Source of the DNA: Prostheceraeus crozeri
Lineage: Eukaryota > Platyhelminthes > Polycladida > Euryleptidae
Length of the DNA stretch: 64,000 nucleotides
Assembly (NCBI GenBank): GCA_907163375.1
Contig: CAJQUW010015391.1
Location: forward strand, 248,001 to 312,000
Reading direction: 5' to 3'
In this document: positions 24,485 through 35,420 of the stretch, piece by piece
How the letters are laid out: each line of letters opens with the position of its first letter
Numbering within the stretch: the first letter of the stretch is position 1
Notes under the pieces: model-generated
What the model saw: the letters and a program-made list of their open reading frames with translations, nothing else
The model's database searches: none
Told to the model about the DNA's origin: nothing
Position numbers and translations under genes: made by a program

Positions 24485-24665
24485 CCGTACATACGTTATA
24501 GTCAGACCTGAGGAAGAACGCATGAATTGTGTTTCAATTGTACATGTTTTTACTATACCTTATTAACCTTTGCGGTCAATACTTTTCAAGGAGTGTACAA
24601 GGCTTACTTTATACATCGGCAATCATTCATAATGAAGAATCACCTCCTGTTGGCCATCTAAGTCA
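24485..24665 (+). mobile_element. Penelope-like element 3'-end remnant
   Basis: The order of parts matches the 3' end of the element at 45022-45776: CCTGAGGAAGAACG (hammerhead-like first strand, 24508-24514 CTGAGGA), a degraded hairpin, GGTCAATACTTTTCAAGGAG (against GGTCAATAAATTTCAAGGAG), and the tail ATGAAGAATCACCTCCTG TTGGCC (against ATGAAGAACCTCCTGTTGG). The endonuclease and left terminus are not recognisable. It is an older, diverged relative. Confidence 0.65.
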
Positions 24666-25643
24666 TCTAAGAGATCCCAGTTAGGACATAGCAGAAAGAA
24701 ACGATTTGAAGGGGGCAATCATTTCAAACTTTCACTTCTCATGTTTTCGCACAACCCGATGTAATAGCCTGGACATTTTAACATGTTCGATTACCGCGGT
24801 CATTTGCATTTTTGCAACCGATAGAACCACTACCTCCTCGATCAGCATTGCGGAGTGGGCGGACTCTCGACCTGACTCTGTAAATGTCAACACCCGTGGG
24901 ACGAGCTACTTCACACAGAATGTCGCCGACCAAATGTCCTGACAAGTTTTCATCATCATTTTTTAATCTCCAACGCCTTGTTTATCTTGATCCCTCGCCC
25001 AACTCTTGCCAACTGTTACTGCACGTGAGCATTTGTGTTAGTGACCTTGACTCATGTTCAGTCAAGATCATCAATCTATTGAGCTTATAGATGATCATAG
25101 ACATGTCAAGTGGGCGGTTCTGATGACCAGAAGATGATGTTAATTGCGAGAAGATGTCATGAAGGTGAGAAGTCAGTCAGTCATGTTGAGTCAGACAGAA
25201 CGCCCATTTCTTCCTGATATCAGTCATCGCCAAAATAAAGTGATGGAAATGGTTACTTAAATTGACCAGCGATGAGTCTTAGTACTAATTATATGCATGA
25301 GAGATTACGAAATATTGCGCACTGTGATTTAGAGTAGGACACACTAAATAGATTAATGGTGATTAAATCGACTCATTCTTGCCTTGTGCGTGTTCATATA
25401 ACGCTCATCTACTCTTGATGCTTGACACCCATGAGATGTAATCAAAATCAGACAATTTTCATCTTGGATGCAAGGAAAGATGCGATAATAGAAGTCTGCG
25501 AACCTATTCACAATTCTCTGCATCCGAAATTACAGAGTTTATTAAATTAAACATATGCAACAATGTTCGGAGTAACGAGCTTGTTATCCGTTCATGTTGA
25601 GGATTGCTCATAATGATTGTTGTTGCTAAATACCTTTTAATAA
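24666..25643. other. Stretch without recognisable genes
   Basis: Frames at 24706-25090 are open but lack domains and splice signals. Confidence 0.4.
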
Positions 25644-25746
25644 AAAACCAAGACAAGTTGCTGAATCAGAAATTCTTTGGGCCACCATCGATGGACATCA
25701 TCAGGAATCGCAAAAGATCTCCGACTCAACAACTTGTCTGGTTTTT
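25644..25746 (-). repeat. Inverted repeat with hammerhead-like CTGATGA strand
   Basis: AAAACCAAGACAAGTTGCTGA at 25644-25664 is matched by TCAACAACTTGTCTGGTTTT ending near 25746. On the minus strand the interior reads CTGATGATG (CTGATGA at 25697-25703), a CCATCGATGG palindrome and CCCAAAGAATTT. The layout resembles 17716-17740 but is diverged. It is probably another PLE terminus. Confidence 0.4.
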
Positions 25747-26319
25747 GATCCAAAAGTAATTGGTAACATCGACCATTAGGGACACTTTGATTATGAACCT
25801 TCATCAATATGAAACACATTCACACGTGTATAAATGCAACATGTACAGTATGCTATTAAAAAGATGCATATTAATCATATGCAATATCATTTAAAAAGAT
25901 GCGACCAAAGAGATATGTCTTCTTAAAAAAGAGCTACCTTCAGCATAAGAAGCATTCAAATTTTAAAAAAATGAATGATAGTTACGTCAAAACAACAATA
26001 CATAGGCAACAACAATGGAGAAAAGTAATTAATTGAATTTGAAAAAATAGGCATTGAAAATCGCTCATTTCCCATAAAAAGTGAGAAAATTTCGATTATG
26101 TTCAAAATTGGACAGGAGGACGTAGGCTAACATGAAAATATTGCGATAGACGATGAAGGGATGGAAATCGCTGGAAATTCATATTTTTCTTTAACTGATG
26201 CTTTCATTTCTCCTGCAAACTTCACAGAAAGTTAAGAAAGCGGATTTACACATTTGTTGATGCTTTCAGTTCCATTCTCTTCCTGATATTTTTCTTAAAC
26301 GAATGTCTTTTCCTTCCAG

Positions 26320-26393
26320 CGATCTGAAGACGACATTGCGGCTTCTATATGAACAGCTTGAAGATCCACATGTTCCTCCGTCCACCAACACCG
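26320..26393 (+). CDS. Candidate exon 2: start of extracellular ligand-binding domain
   Basis: A strong acceptor (TGTCTTTTCCTTCCAG) and a perfect donor (CCG|GTAAGTG) enclose 74 bases. With one base taken from the previous exon's codon the frame is open: DLKTTLRLLYEQLEDPHV then PPSTNT, leaving one base (G). The phase fits exon 1 (two bases left over) and exon 3 (needs two). The pattern L..LYEQLED...P plus a short polar loop resembles the N-terminal helix and following loop of Cys-loop receptors (L..LL..Y.....P). Family assignment is inference from a short sequence. The exon call itself is better supported. Confidence 0.65.
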
Positions 26394-27321
26394 GTAAGTG
26401 AGAGAAATTGATCATGTCAAGACATCGGAAAGTTTTCCAGACTGACACATTGTCATACTTGGCCGAACAATGGTCATTGATTTGCACAATCCTTGCAGTT
26501 TGCGGCATTCTATGAGATATTACGTAAGTTCCTATCTTGCACTGAGGAGTCAGGGGATCATTTTATAACTACGTTGCCTGAATCCCCATTTCGTGATATT
26601 TAGTCCCAGAGTATGTTCAGACTTTTCCTCAACGTTCGCAGGATTTGGTGCCCTGGGAAATTATATTTATGACCCATTTTGAAATGTACTTTTCTAAATA
26701 TATGAATTTTGCCACTTTTTGCAAGCGCAGGTCTATTGTATGACTTTCAATGAAACGCATTGATTTGCATTATGAGTTCACCACTTCATGAATGAAAATC
26801 TGAAAAGCACATGATGACACACTATTCACTATTATACCATAGACATCGAATAGTCATGGAAATTTGAATGCTATGTAAATACTACTTACTAAATATTTCA
26901 GTAGTAATTGCATATTTTAGTCAGAGTCTGTCGCTGGGCGCTTCCGCATTCATGTGAAAACTTAAGGAACTCTCAAGTCGTCTTTCGTCTCTTTAATGTG
27001 ATATTGATAAATTCCACACACATGAAATGCTTAGTTTTTTTACTTCTTTTGACACTTAATTTTTTTGATGGCTCAACAATATGTTTTAGTCTTTAAAGAT
27101 ACTTGCACTTTGAACAATTGCAATGTGGGACATACAGTAGCCTATTGCTATAGTCTCTGACCTTGCATAAGCGTCAACAGTGGTACAGTGTATTTTCGGC
27201 TTCATCAATGTGAAGCTCTAAATCACATGTAATATGACATCCTTAATACATATCTGCAGCTTCAGTTGTTTAAGGAGGATTTCACAGATATGAAGTCCTT
27301 GTAGTCCTTGTAGTAGGCTTG

Positions 27322-27481
27322 TAGTAAAATCGTTGAACTAAAAGTATTTAAACGGCAAACGTTTCGCGATGCAGTCGCTGCCTCAGTGCACTATAATGCA
27401 CTTTTTAGTGCACTGAGGCATCGAGTCCTGCGTCGCGAAACGTTTGCCGTGCAAATGCCTTTAGCTCAACGATTTTATTAC
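27322..27481. repeat. Near-perfect palindrome of two PLE-like termini
   Basis: Left arm 27322-27392 and right arm 27407-27481 are inverted copies sharing AAAATCGTTGA, CTAAA, CGGCAAACGTTTCGCG and GCCTCAGTGCACT, about a dozen bases apart at the centre. Each arm, read outward, has CTGAGGC, a short GCG...CGC hairpin and CGAAACG: minus strand 27360-27386 and plus strand 27413-27442. These resemble hammerhead cores with a changed A9 position. No coding sequence is included. Confidence 0.6.
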
Positions 27482-29171
27482 AGGCCGATACTAAAGGGAG
27501 TACCGTATTTTTTTTATCCAACTGACATCCTCACTTATCAACTAACGACATGAACTCGATGGATTACATTATGAATCTTCGGAGAATGTGTGAGTTGTGC
27601 GGAAGGCTGTCGGAATTATGTAGATCACATGCACACCACGTGAACAATCGCTTCTGTGCTTTTGCATAGACTTGCGACACAAGGTAAACAGTTACATAAT
27701 TCTTCTACGACTGCATGAAACATTCTGTTAATGCTATAATAATGCTAACATTGTCTTTTGACCCTATAGCAGAGCAATATAACACTTCATAATTCTTGTT
27801 CTTGAGTAGCGACCGAAGATTGCTTGGTTAGGAAGCATTAAGTTGCCTGAATTTTGTATTTCTCTGTTATCTATCGTACTGTGATCGTACTTCATGATCA
27901 ACTGACTGTCCCTATTGTTAAGATATGAGTGTCTATCAGTATCTTTTACATCGACATGAATTTGAAGCATCAGTCATGAATGCAGAGTGTTAGCAACGGA
28001 AAGGATCAGGTTCCTTTCTGTTTCTTCCCAGACACTCAGAAATCATTGTAGAAAACTCTCATTCCATGGAAAATGCATTTAACTAGCAATTCAGATTTAG
28101 GCCAAAACTCCACAATATGAGAAAGCACAGTTTCGAATAAATTAGACCCTTAACGCGGATTAGCCACATGAATTTGAAAGGTGCAAATCCAATTGGTGTC
28201 GATGAGCACGCTTTTGAGTTTTGACGCTTATTGCATCGCTTTATTGAGCGCCACATTCTTTCAATGTGTTGAGTTTGGGCTTGTGAAACGGTCAACGAAA
28301 ACGAGTCAATGATTGACAGTAAAGTACCAACATAGCAATACGATGCGTAAAATGATTAAGCTCAGAAGTAACAAAAAAATTCCAAAATAAGGGATGTTGT
28401 CAGTGACCATATTGTTTCCAAAAGAACGGGTTCAAAACCCATTAATCTGTGAATGAGAGAGAAGCACCTGCATCAGTTTATTCAGATGGGATGAACACTC
28501 TTTTACAGGATGCTCAGTTTTGATTATGTGATGCATCGTCTTGCGTATCGCGCTTGTCGACTTTGAAAACATTGTCGCATCTTCTTTTCTCACAACTATT
28601 CAAATTTCTCTCATTCAATTTTCATTTATTAATTTCTTGAAATACTTGACTGTCTATTGTTTCTGTTACAAAAGCTTCTTTCTTGAAGTGGCTAGACTGT
28701 TTGTATCTCTCTATCTTTTAAGGACATGATCAATGTCGTCTGTCAGTCTCGTGTCAATATCATGAGAATCCCCAGAATCGAATCGTGAGAAAAAGTTTTG
28801 TCTCGACCGAATCTGAGTTGCTTTTGTTTAAAGAGAAAATGAGCGCTGCTCATTAATTGTCGTAGCAAGGTTAGGAATGCGACAAGACTCAAATCCTTTG
28901 CGGCGTTCTCCTTGCAATTTATTTCTTCATGCTACTCAAGTAGCTGGTCCTCGATATTCAATTCAACGTACCTTCTCTATTCTCTTCAAGTGATTCACAC
29001 GCGCTTGCATATCAGATTGCAATTAATACAATTTAGTGACCAGAAATTTTACATTAATGTAAAAATAGAATTAAATGTTCCTTGTTTATACTCGGAATCA
29101 CATTCCGCTACACGCCGCTCTTCCATGTGGCCGAGTTTCATTCATCCCACTCGTATTCTTTCCTTTCTTTA
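27482..29171. other. Stretch without recognisable genes
   Basis: AT-rich. Frames at 27764-28295 and 28541-29172 lack domains. Confidence 0.45.
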
Positions 29172-29258
29172 AAAGTCTCGGGATTGACCCGACATAGATT
29201 TGAACACAAGTATCCCGGACGCAGAGCGAACACTCTATACCACACGTCCACTGCGCCG
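29172..29258 (-). repeat. tRNA-derived SINE head
   Basis: On the minus strand TGGACGTGTGGTATAGAGTG (A-box-like, 29233-29250 region) is followed about 35 bases later by GTTCAAATCTA (B-box-like, near 29195-29205). The acceptor stem does not close as in a tRNA gene, so a SINE is more likely. The body and tail are not delimited. Confidence 0.55.
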
Positions 29259-30860
29259 GTGTTATATTCATGAATATGTAGTGAATTCGATTCTGAGCTC
29301 AATGTTCGAAATGTTCATGACATTCCCACATTCCATCCACGAGCAAAGTTTAACAATTAAATTTCGAAAATAATACTCTGAGATACATTTCAGCATAATA
29401 GAAATTAAGTGAGACAAATTTTGAAAATAGTAAAGGAAAAATGGAAAGTACGACAATAAAATGCTACATATTGTCACAATACTAGATCAGAGGATGAGGT
29501 TGATAAGAGAAAGAGATGCGTATGGATTGAGATACTCTTGTACCTCCATGTAATACACCTGGGAATAATTGAACACATTTGTGACTACACAAGCAATTAA
29601 ATTATTGAATTAGTTGACGCAGTACCAATGTAATAAATGCATGAAGAGACAGATGCGATGTATTCCATACATATGAAACATTACCTCCGCATGCTTATCA
29701 AAATAATCACATAAATAATTTCTTAGATTACCCAAGCTGAAGTTAGATTTCTGGCTGGGTATTAACCTGGCAGCTTACAGAGCGACGTTCACATGATATC
29801 AAAAATTCATGCTTCAAATGTCATGTTCAAGGAGAGAATTCTTTACATCATTATACTTTTAAGAGACTGTTTCTCGGAGGAAATATCATAAGAAATCATA
29901 CCATCCTATTTATTATGCGTTTTGAGTTGTTTTGCTATTCATTTCATTCTGTAGACTTTTCCCAGAACTTACAGAGAATTGCCAGACTTAACATTGGCAA
30001 AAAATGCATGGAATGCTTGGATGAAATTGTTTATGGAAGTGCATTGAGTACACATTTTTCCAAAATAGTGAGCTATAGACAGGTTTCATTAAAATATTTT
30101 CCTGATAAGAGAGAAGACACAAATATTCAGCATGCACATTGTGTATGGTTCAGTATAGATTCATTTACTATTCAGTCTGATGAGTTTCATGTCAATAATT
30201 AAAAAGTCCATCTTGCTAAAATTCATTTCACAAGCGTCATCTATTAAAATTGTGTACAAATGAAAAAGATTAAGAAAATGTTTAAAAAGATCAGACACAG
30301 ACAATATGCCTATTGGATTTAAATTATTAGGCTGCTTTACAATGTGAATATACTCGAAACTAAATTGATAACTAAACTAAAATGAAATTTCATGCAAACC
30401 GCACTGCTTTTGACCTAATGGCGTTGCTATAATCACGCCACTATTTTTCACGCGTTGTTCTGCACCTCGTAGTTTGACTTCAGCTTTTTATTGTCATGTG
30501 AATTAAATATGTTATGTCCATGGCTGCCTTATGGATTCTTTTAATGTCCTTTTTGTTCATTTGAATTGAAACTTGTGTTGAAAACTATGACGACTTCGCG
30601 ACTGTCACCCCAAAGCAAAGCAACAACATTGATGTTAATCTCAGAAACACTTGTCAAAGTTGCTGTATGATAAAAAAATTACATTTATCAAGCACTTGCA
30701 TTTTACAAGAAAAGTTAGTACCGTTTAAAATGTAACTATATAATCTCGGGCAGGGGCAGGACAGTCGCGATGTAATGACAAGTTAAGTTGATCATCAACA
30801 CATTGAATAGCATGAAGAAGTCAGCACTTAAGTGTCAACTGCATTGATCAAAGACAATGC
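29259..30860. other. Stretch without recognisable genes
   Basis: A 95-codon + frame at 29915-30202 is the longest here. It has no known domain and no clear splice sites, so it is not called as a gene. Confidence 0.4.
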
Positions 30861-30935
30861 AGCACTGATAGTTCAGTGTTAAGCGACATGAGCAGTCGGC
30901 TTGAAAGTAACAGGTTCGGATCCTTCAAGTCACAT
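30861..30935 (+). repeat. Possible tRNA-like SINE fragment
   Basis: AGTGTTAAGCGACATGAGCAG could be a decayed A box, and GGTTCGGATCC (near 30911) is one change from the B-box consensus GTTCRANTCC. The two are spaced about as in tRNA-like sequences. Confidence 0.35.
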
Positions 30936-31768
30936 TTCAAATAGTAAAAATCCCATTTATTTGCTTGTAAAATTCAACTACGATTGAAAGGCTGAATTGT
31001 TCAGCTTCAAAGCAACGATGATTCATTTCACATTGGTTGGTATGACATGGCTTATCCGGCATATTTTTCAGAATTAAGTTTTGAATAGTTAGCTTTGATA
31101 GCTTGACATTGTCAGTAGGGTGTTAGATGGGTTTATAGGCTTCGTTAACATTTTCAAACTAAAGACCATATTTATCAATTTCTCTGCGTTGAGATGAAGT
31201 AAGCAGCTAGAGTGATACTTTGCAATGAACCGTTTCAAAAAGATAAAAAATCTGCCATTCACTAAGGCACTTTTTGGAATCAGACAGTTTTAAGTGAAGA
31301 TAGTGGGATACACTGTCTGCAGGATAATACAAACGCCTGACAGTCTCACTGATTTTGGCAACATAATATCGAACGAATATTTCCAAAAAGAACATATATT
31401 CGAAGTTTTTATATCAGACAAGAGAAGAGAATTTTCTTCAACAATCCAACCGAAACAAAGATACCAACAAGAAAAGCATAATTAATTACTTTCACCTTTC
31501 AGTAATTATGAAAGCACTCCACACCATTCATGAAAAAGGGTTGACATACAAACAGTATCATCTGTATGCTTCAAGAGATTTTTATTCGTGATCCATGTCT
31601 GCATCAAGGACTTACAATCAAAAGGAGAAGGATGGCGATCTGTGGACGGCTCAATATGAAAAGACTAAAAACATATGTATGGAGTAGAGGATGGAAATGA
31701 AACGTAGCTGCATTCAAAAGATACAGAAATAATTTTCAAGAATAATAATTGATGAGCTAAATCTAAAA

Positions 31769-32440
31769 GCAGACAGTGTATTCCTGCAGGATTTGGTTGA
31801 CAAAATCGATAGGGTCTCAAGTGAGGCGAATCTGGAGACCAGCGCGAGAGAAACGAAAGTGACGACATATAAACAGCTGCACCATGGGGTCGTTTTGGAT
31901 CAAGTGCAGAGATACAATTATTTGTGGTGACAGAACACACGTGAGTCGTGGACCAGGAGATCTGAACTCGGTTGCTGACAGCCAGAGCTGAGCACTGTGT
32001 GGGGGTACCTCTATCTCTATACAAGATCACCTAGATTAGCTATTAAAGACATTGTTGTTGCCCGTTGCATTCAACGGCTTCGGGAACTAGACATTGAAGG
32101 CCAACAGCATCACCAAACTCCGGTCGCTTGAAATGACCTGTTCCAAGCGGGCGCTGAAGATCCCCTGGAGCGCCCATCGCGCCAAAGAGTCCATATTTCC
32201 AGAGTTTGGGACTCAGTGGCAGTTTATAATGGCTATTCGAAAGCAGAAACTGCAATTTCTTGGCCACATGGTCAGGGCAAGGAACATCAGCACTCACATC
32301 CCTGATGGACGAATCAACGGCTAGAGAGCGAGAGGGAAACAAAGACGACTTTGTCGAAATGTGCGGCCATGGCGAGACGAAGGAGCCGGTGGAGGTCAAT
32401 GGCGTACGTTTCCATGACACTCAGCAATGAGGATCATAAA
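31769..32440 (+). pseudogene. LINE, RT palm to 3' end, broken
   Basis: From 31769 the frame reads ADSVFLQDLVDKIDRVSSEA, then a segment with HGVVLDQVQRYNYLW, matching the region just after the YADD motif (LQxLVDxI...; VxxFKYLGS). At 32094-32324 a second frame gives RALKIPWSAHRAKESIF and AIRKQKLQFLGHMVRA, the WxxRMLKIPWxxHxTNESI and IRKRxLxFxGHxxRx blocks. From about 32330 a third frame has RRRSRWRSMAY, the DRxxWRxM end. At least three frames and several stops separate these parts. Confidence 0.8.
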
Positions 32441-33716
32441 GATTGTATTTTCCGTGAATTAACTGATCAACATTGCTACGAGTTCACAAATTAAATTTGA
32501 TCAAATAATAGAACGATATTAAATCCACATGCACAACGGGAATGATTTTTCTTGAAATTCTTGTGAATGAGACAATTAGTTGAGATACCAGCTACCCAAT
32601 AACCCTGAAGAGGTCAGATGGATTGTTTTATCTTTTGGCAATAACTTCTATCATTCCATCATCATCGGACGACGAATAGATATACGACGCATATACATCG
32701 AAATCAAATATCAGGGACGAATCATGTATTTCAAAACCCTGATCAATTTCCCATCGACGTGACCTGTATTCGATCCTTGCTAGTTATTAAAATAAAATCG
32801 GTGATTTTCACTGGCGAAGAGGATGCATGAATTACATAATTGTTGGTTGAAGTCCTCACAGAGGGTAGAGGACGCGGTGTGCTTTTCATCGCCGAATTGG
32901 GAATTCCTGGCGACAGGAGGCGATCTTCAATGGATGCGGAGAGAAAGGCGAACGTCGTGCAGAGCGAACTGGGATTTGGTGCCAGCACTGGGTGGGAATC
33001 GCTCTGAGGATTAACCGAGACACGAGTCGATGAAGAACAGCAGGGAATGACTATTATTTCCCACCGTTTGAGGGCACAAAAAGGGATTCTTCCACATTCT
33101 CATGCTTCTTCCTCTTTCACCAATTTTCTGAAATATTGTCTGGTAATTTTCGACATATTATTTTAACTTCAACAAATCATATTTCCCAAGATAATGAATT
33201 TGGGTTTAGCGACATTAACATTTGATTACAAATTACAAATGAGACGAGAACATGTGACAGAAGAATGATTACTGTTTAAAAAATCTACGGATATCAATAA
33301 AAAGCACATAAGTTTCTATTTTTTTGGCATTTCTTTTTGCGAAACTGGATTTATTCTTAGGCACATTAAGATTACAGGCTTTTGAAAGCAAAATATCAGC
33401 TTTTATGCATGTCGTAGAAGCCTTTAGACGTATTTGATAGTTAGTAATTGTGCACCAATAACTATACATTGATGCTAGTGATCTTAGGTAGGATTCGCAT
33501 TATTAACATCCTACAGAGTTATAGCATGCTGCAGTTTTCTTAACGAAGTAACGTTTTTTATTATTGATTTGATGGCTATATTGACTATAGAAATGAAAAC
33601 ATTTCAAAATAATATTCGAAAACTACTTTTAAAGCCAGTTTTTTTAAAACTTGACTGAATAACCGCTATTGTACATTGTTTTCAAAGATGCTTTTAGAGT
33701 CGTACTTTTAACATAC
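32441..33716. other. Stretch without recognisable genes
   Basis: Frames at 32580-33014 are open on both strands but have no domain. The rest is AT-rich. Confidence 0.4.
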
Positions 33717-33724
33717 CCTTGAAA

Positions 33725-33970
33725 CATAGAAATATACTGTTTATCTGAAGTTGACTAGAATGGACAATAACTCATAGGTCGCGGCACATCCGGGAAACTA
33801 AGTTGGGGCAGGAATGACCAAGATTTGCACTTGTGACTGATTCTAACCCAATGATGCAGACGTTAATAGCTGTGTATCTAACTGAAATGCGTGCGATTTA
33901 TGTACCACTATTGTGTATTGCATGAAGCTATATCTCCGTTCTAGAGATTTTATTCTCATTTATTTCTATG
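33725..33970 (+). mobile_element. hAT-type MITE family, copy 1 (246 bp)
   Basis: Ends read CATAGAAAT inward on both sides, with a subterminal CTAGAA inverted pair. An exact 8-bp duplication CCTTGAAA flanks it (33717-33724 and 33971-33978). The body matches 41869-42124 in direct orientation, with blocks GTCGCGGCACATCCGGG, AACTAAGTTGGGGCA, CTGATTCTAACCCAATGAT and ATGCGTGCGATTTATGT. No protein. The 8-bp duplication points to hAT. Confidence 0.8.
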
Positions 33971-34035
33971 CCTTGAAACAAGTCACGCTTTTAAACCCTA
34001 ACTTGCACCCCAGCAATCAATGAGTGTGATTTCAC

Positions 34036-34240
34036 GAGAGAGCGGACCGCTTCACATATTTGGGCTCCATTATGGTAAATGCGGAAGTGAGCAGCTCAAG
34101 TGTTTCGCCCATCTTTAGGCAGATGAACGGAGACTCCACGTTGCTGAGATACGGATGCAAAGGTGGATGCAGGGCTACACACCAGGCCCCGGTCAAACAT
34201 TTTGAAGATGGGTTTTCAGGTCGGCCGGTTATTCTTATTT
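34036..34240 (+). pseudogene. LINE RT fragment
   Basis: The + frame reads RADRFTYLGSIMVNAEVSS, matching the (D)xFxYLGSxI segment after the RT active site. A second part, LLRYGCKG followed in another frame by EIRMQRWMQGYTPGPGQ, resembles the LLYGCE block. An internal deletion is likely because these blocks are normally further apart. Inactive fragment. Confidence 0.6.
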
Positions 34241-35154
34241 GACATATGTCAACGATTGACGACATTCATTCTAGAATAAATTGTCTAGACAGTTGAAATA
34301 GCACTGCTACATTGTAGGAGCATGATGATATACTTTTTATGACGCAAACATTGCGAACCGCTTCTTAGAAATTATTCTTCAAATCATTATTCAAGACGAC
34401 TGACAAAAAAGAGTGCTATATTGATGAGAAAGAAGTTTATGTACTTAGAATAATCGTTACAAAGCAGAAGTGAAGTTCATTAATTTTTGTCGTTTTCCTT
34501 TTATTATTGGGAATAATGTTTAAAGGAACAACTATTTGGAAGTACATGTACATTAAAAAGTCTTGGCAATACATCTATTCATTGCTGCATTCACGACTGT
34601 TTTTGCTCGAGGATTCTGATTGCAGCCTAAGTTTGCTTCCTCGTAATGAGTATTGCGAAGTTTTCATAGATGGCTTGACGGTAATGAGGGCACGTCGATG
34701 TTGATTAAGAACTAATCCATGAGAATTATTTCTTATACATCAAGTTTTAAGCCGTACTCGGTCTCAAATGCAGTTTCCAGTATTGCATAATAAATTTTGT
34801 AATCATGTGTTCGCTAGCCTATCTACATGTATCTATAAAAATTATTCCGTATCTTAAGTGAGTTGATGTGCGTATTGCTGCTCAATGTTTTTCATACGCG
34901 TACAGAATACAACATAGAAATACGAATATTTGTTCTATTGCCTGATAGAAGATCAATTTGGATAGAAATCGAGAACTCATCGGGAAATCTTGTTTATCCA
35001 GATGTTTGTACCGGTAAGCCTGCCGTATATGCTACATAGACCTAACGGTCTAAGTTGAGCAGCTGCCAATCTTTGTTGGTGGGATGCAGAGACGCCGGCT
35101 TAGTTCCGGCCGCTTCCAACACTGCTACACAGAGTTGGACCGCAAGACCAACAA
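34241..35154. other. Stretch without recognisable genes
   Basis: AT-rich; nothing assigned. Confidence 0.45.
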
Positions 35155-35420
35155 TTAGATTAGAGCAAATGTGGAGATAGCACCTACACAAGATGTGGCG
35201 AGATCGGAAAGGCTGAACTGGTTCGGACACGTGCGGTGTCGTGAGGAGAGACATGCCCTAAGACAGGTATCTTGTATGCCGAGGGAAAAGTGAGCCGAGG
35301 CCATCGGAGGAAAACCTGAATAGTAGTAGTGAAAACCGATATGAAGCCAAGGGGAGGGAATGCCTCGATGGTGTACGACCGAGAAGAGTATAAGAAGGAG
35401 GACTGAACCAACCCAAAGGT
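35155..35420 (+). pseudogene. RTE-like LINE 3' end
   Basis: The + strand reads VARSERLNWFGHVRCREERH, then ALRQVS. This matches the REARLRWFGHVxRRxxxxxxRKV block near the end of RTE-like LINE proteins. Further on, across frames, a KPRGGN segment and a DREEYKKED segment resemble the GRPxxRWxDxVxxDMK and DRxxWR region. Stops within the run show it is dead. Confidence 0.65.

Larger units (their letters stand above)
599..26319 (+). other. Candidate intron 1 (about 25.7 kb)
   Basis: Runs from the GTGAGA donor to a pyrimidine-rich acceptor ending in TTCCTTCCAG. It carries no convincing extra exon. It is filled with hAT and other MITEs, LINE 3' fragments and Penelope-like palindromes, listed separately. 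If exon 1 belongs to a different gene this span is intergenic instead. Confidence 0.35.

Noticed and set aside
29172-29258. True tRNA gene
   Set aside because: The acceptor stem and anticodon arm do not pair; only A- and B-box-like parts remain.
29915-30202. 95-codon open frame
   Set aside because: No domain, signal, splice context or coding-like composition beyond what AT-rich DNA gives by chance.
31665-32030. 121-codon minus-strand frame
   Set aside because: It is the antisense of a LINE fragment whose + strand shows the RT motifs.
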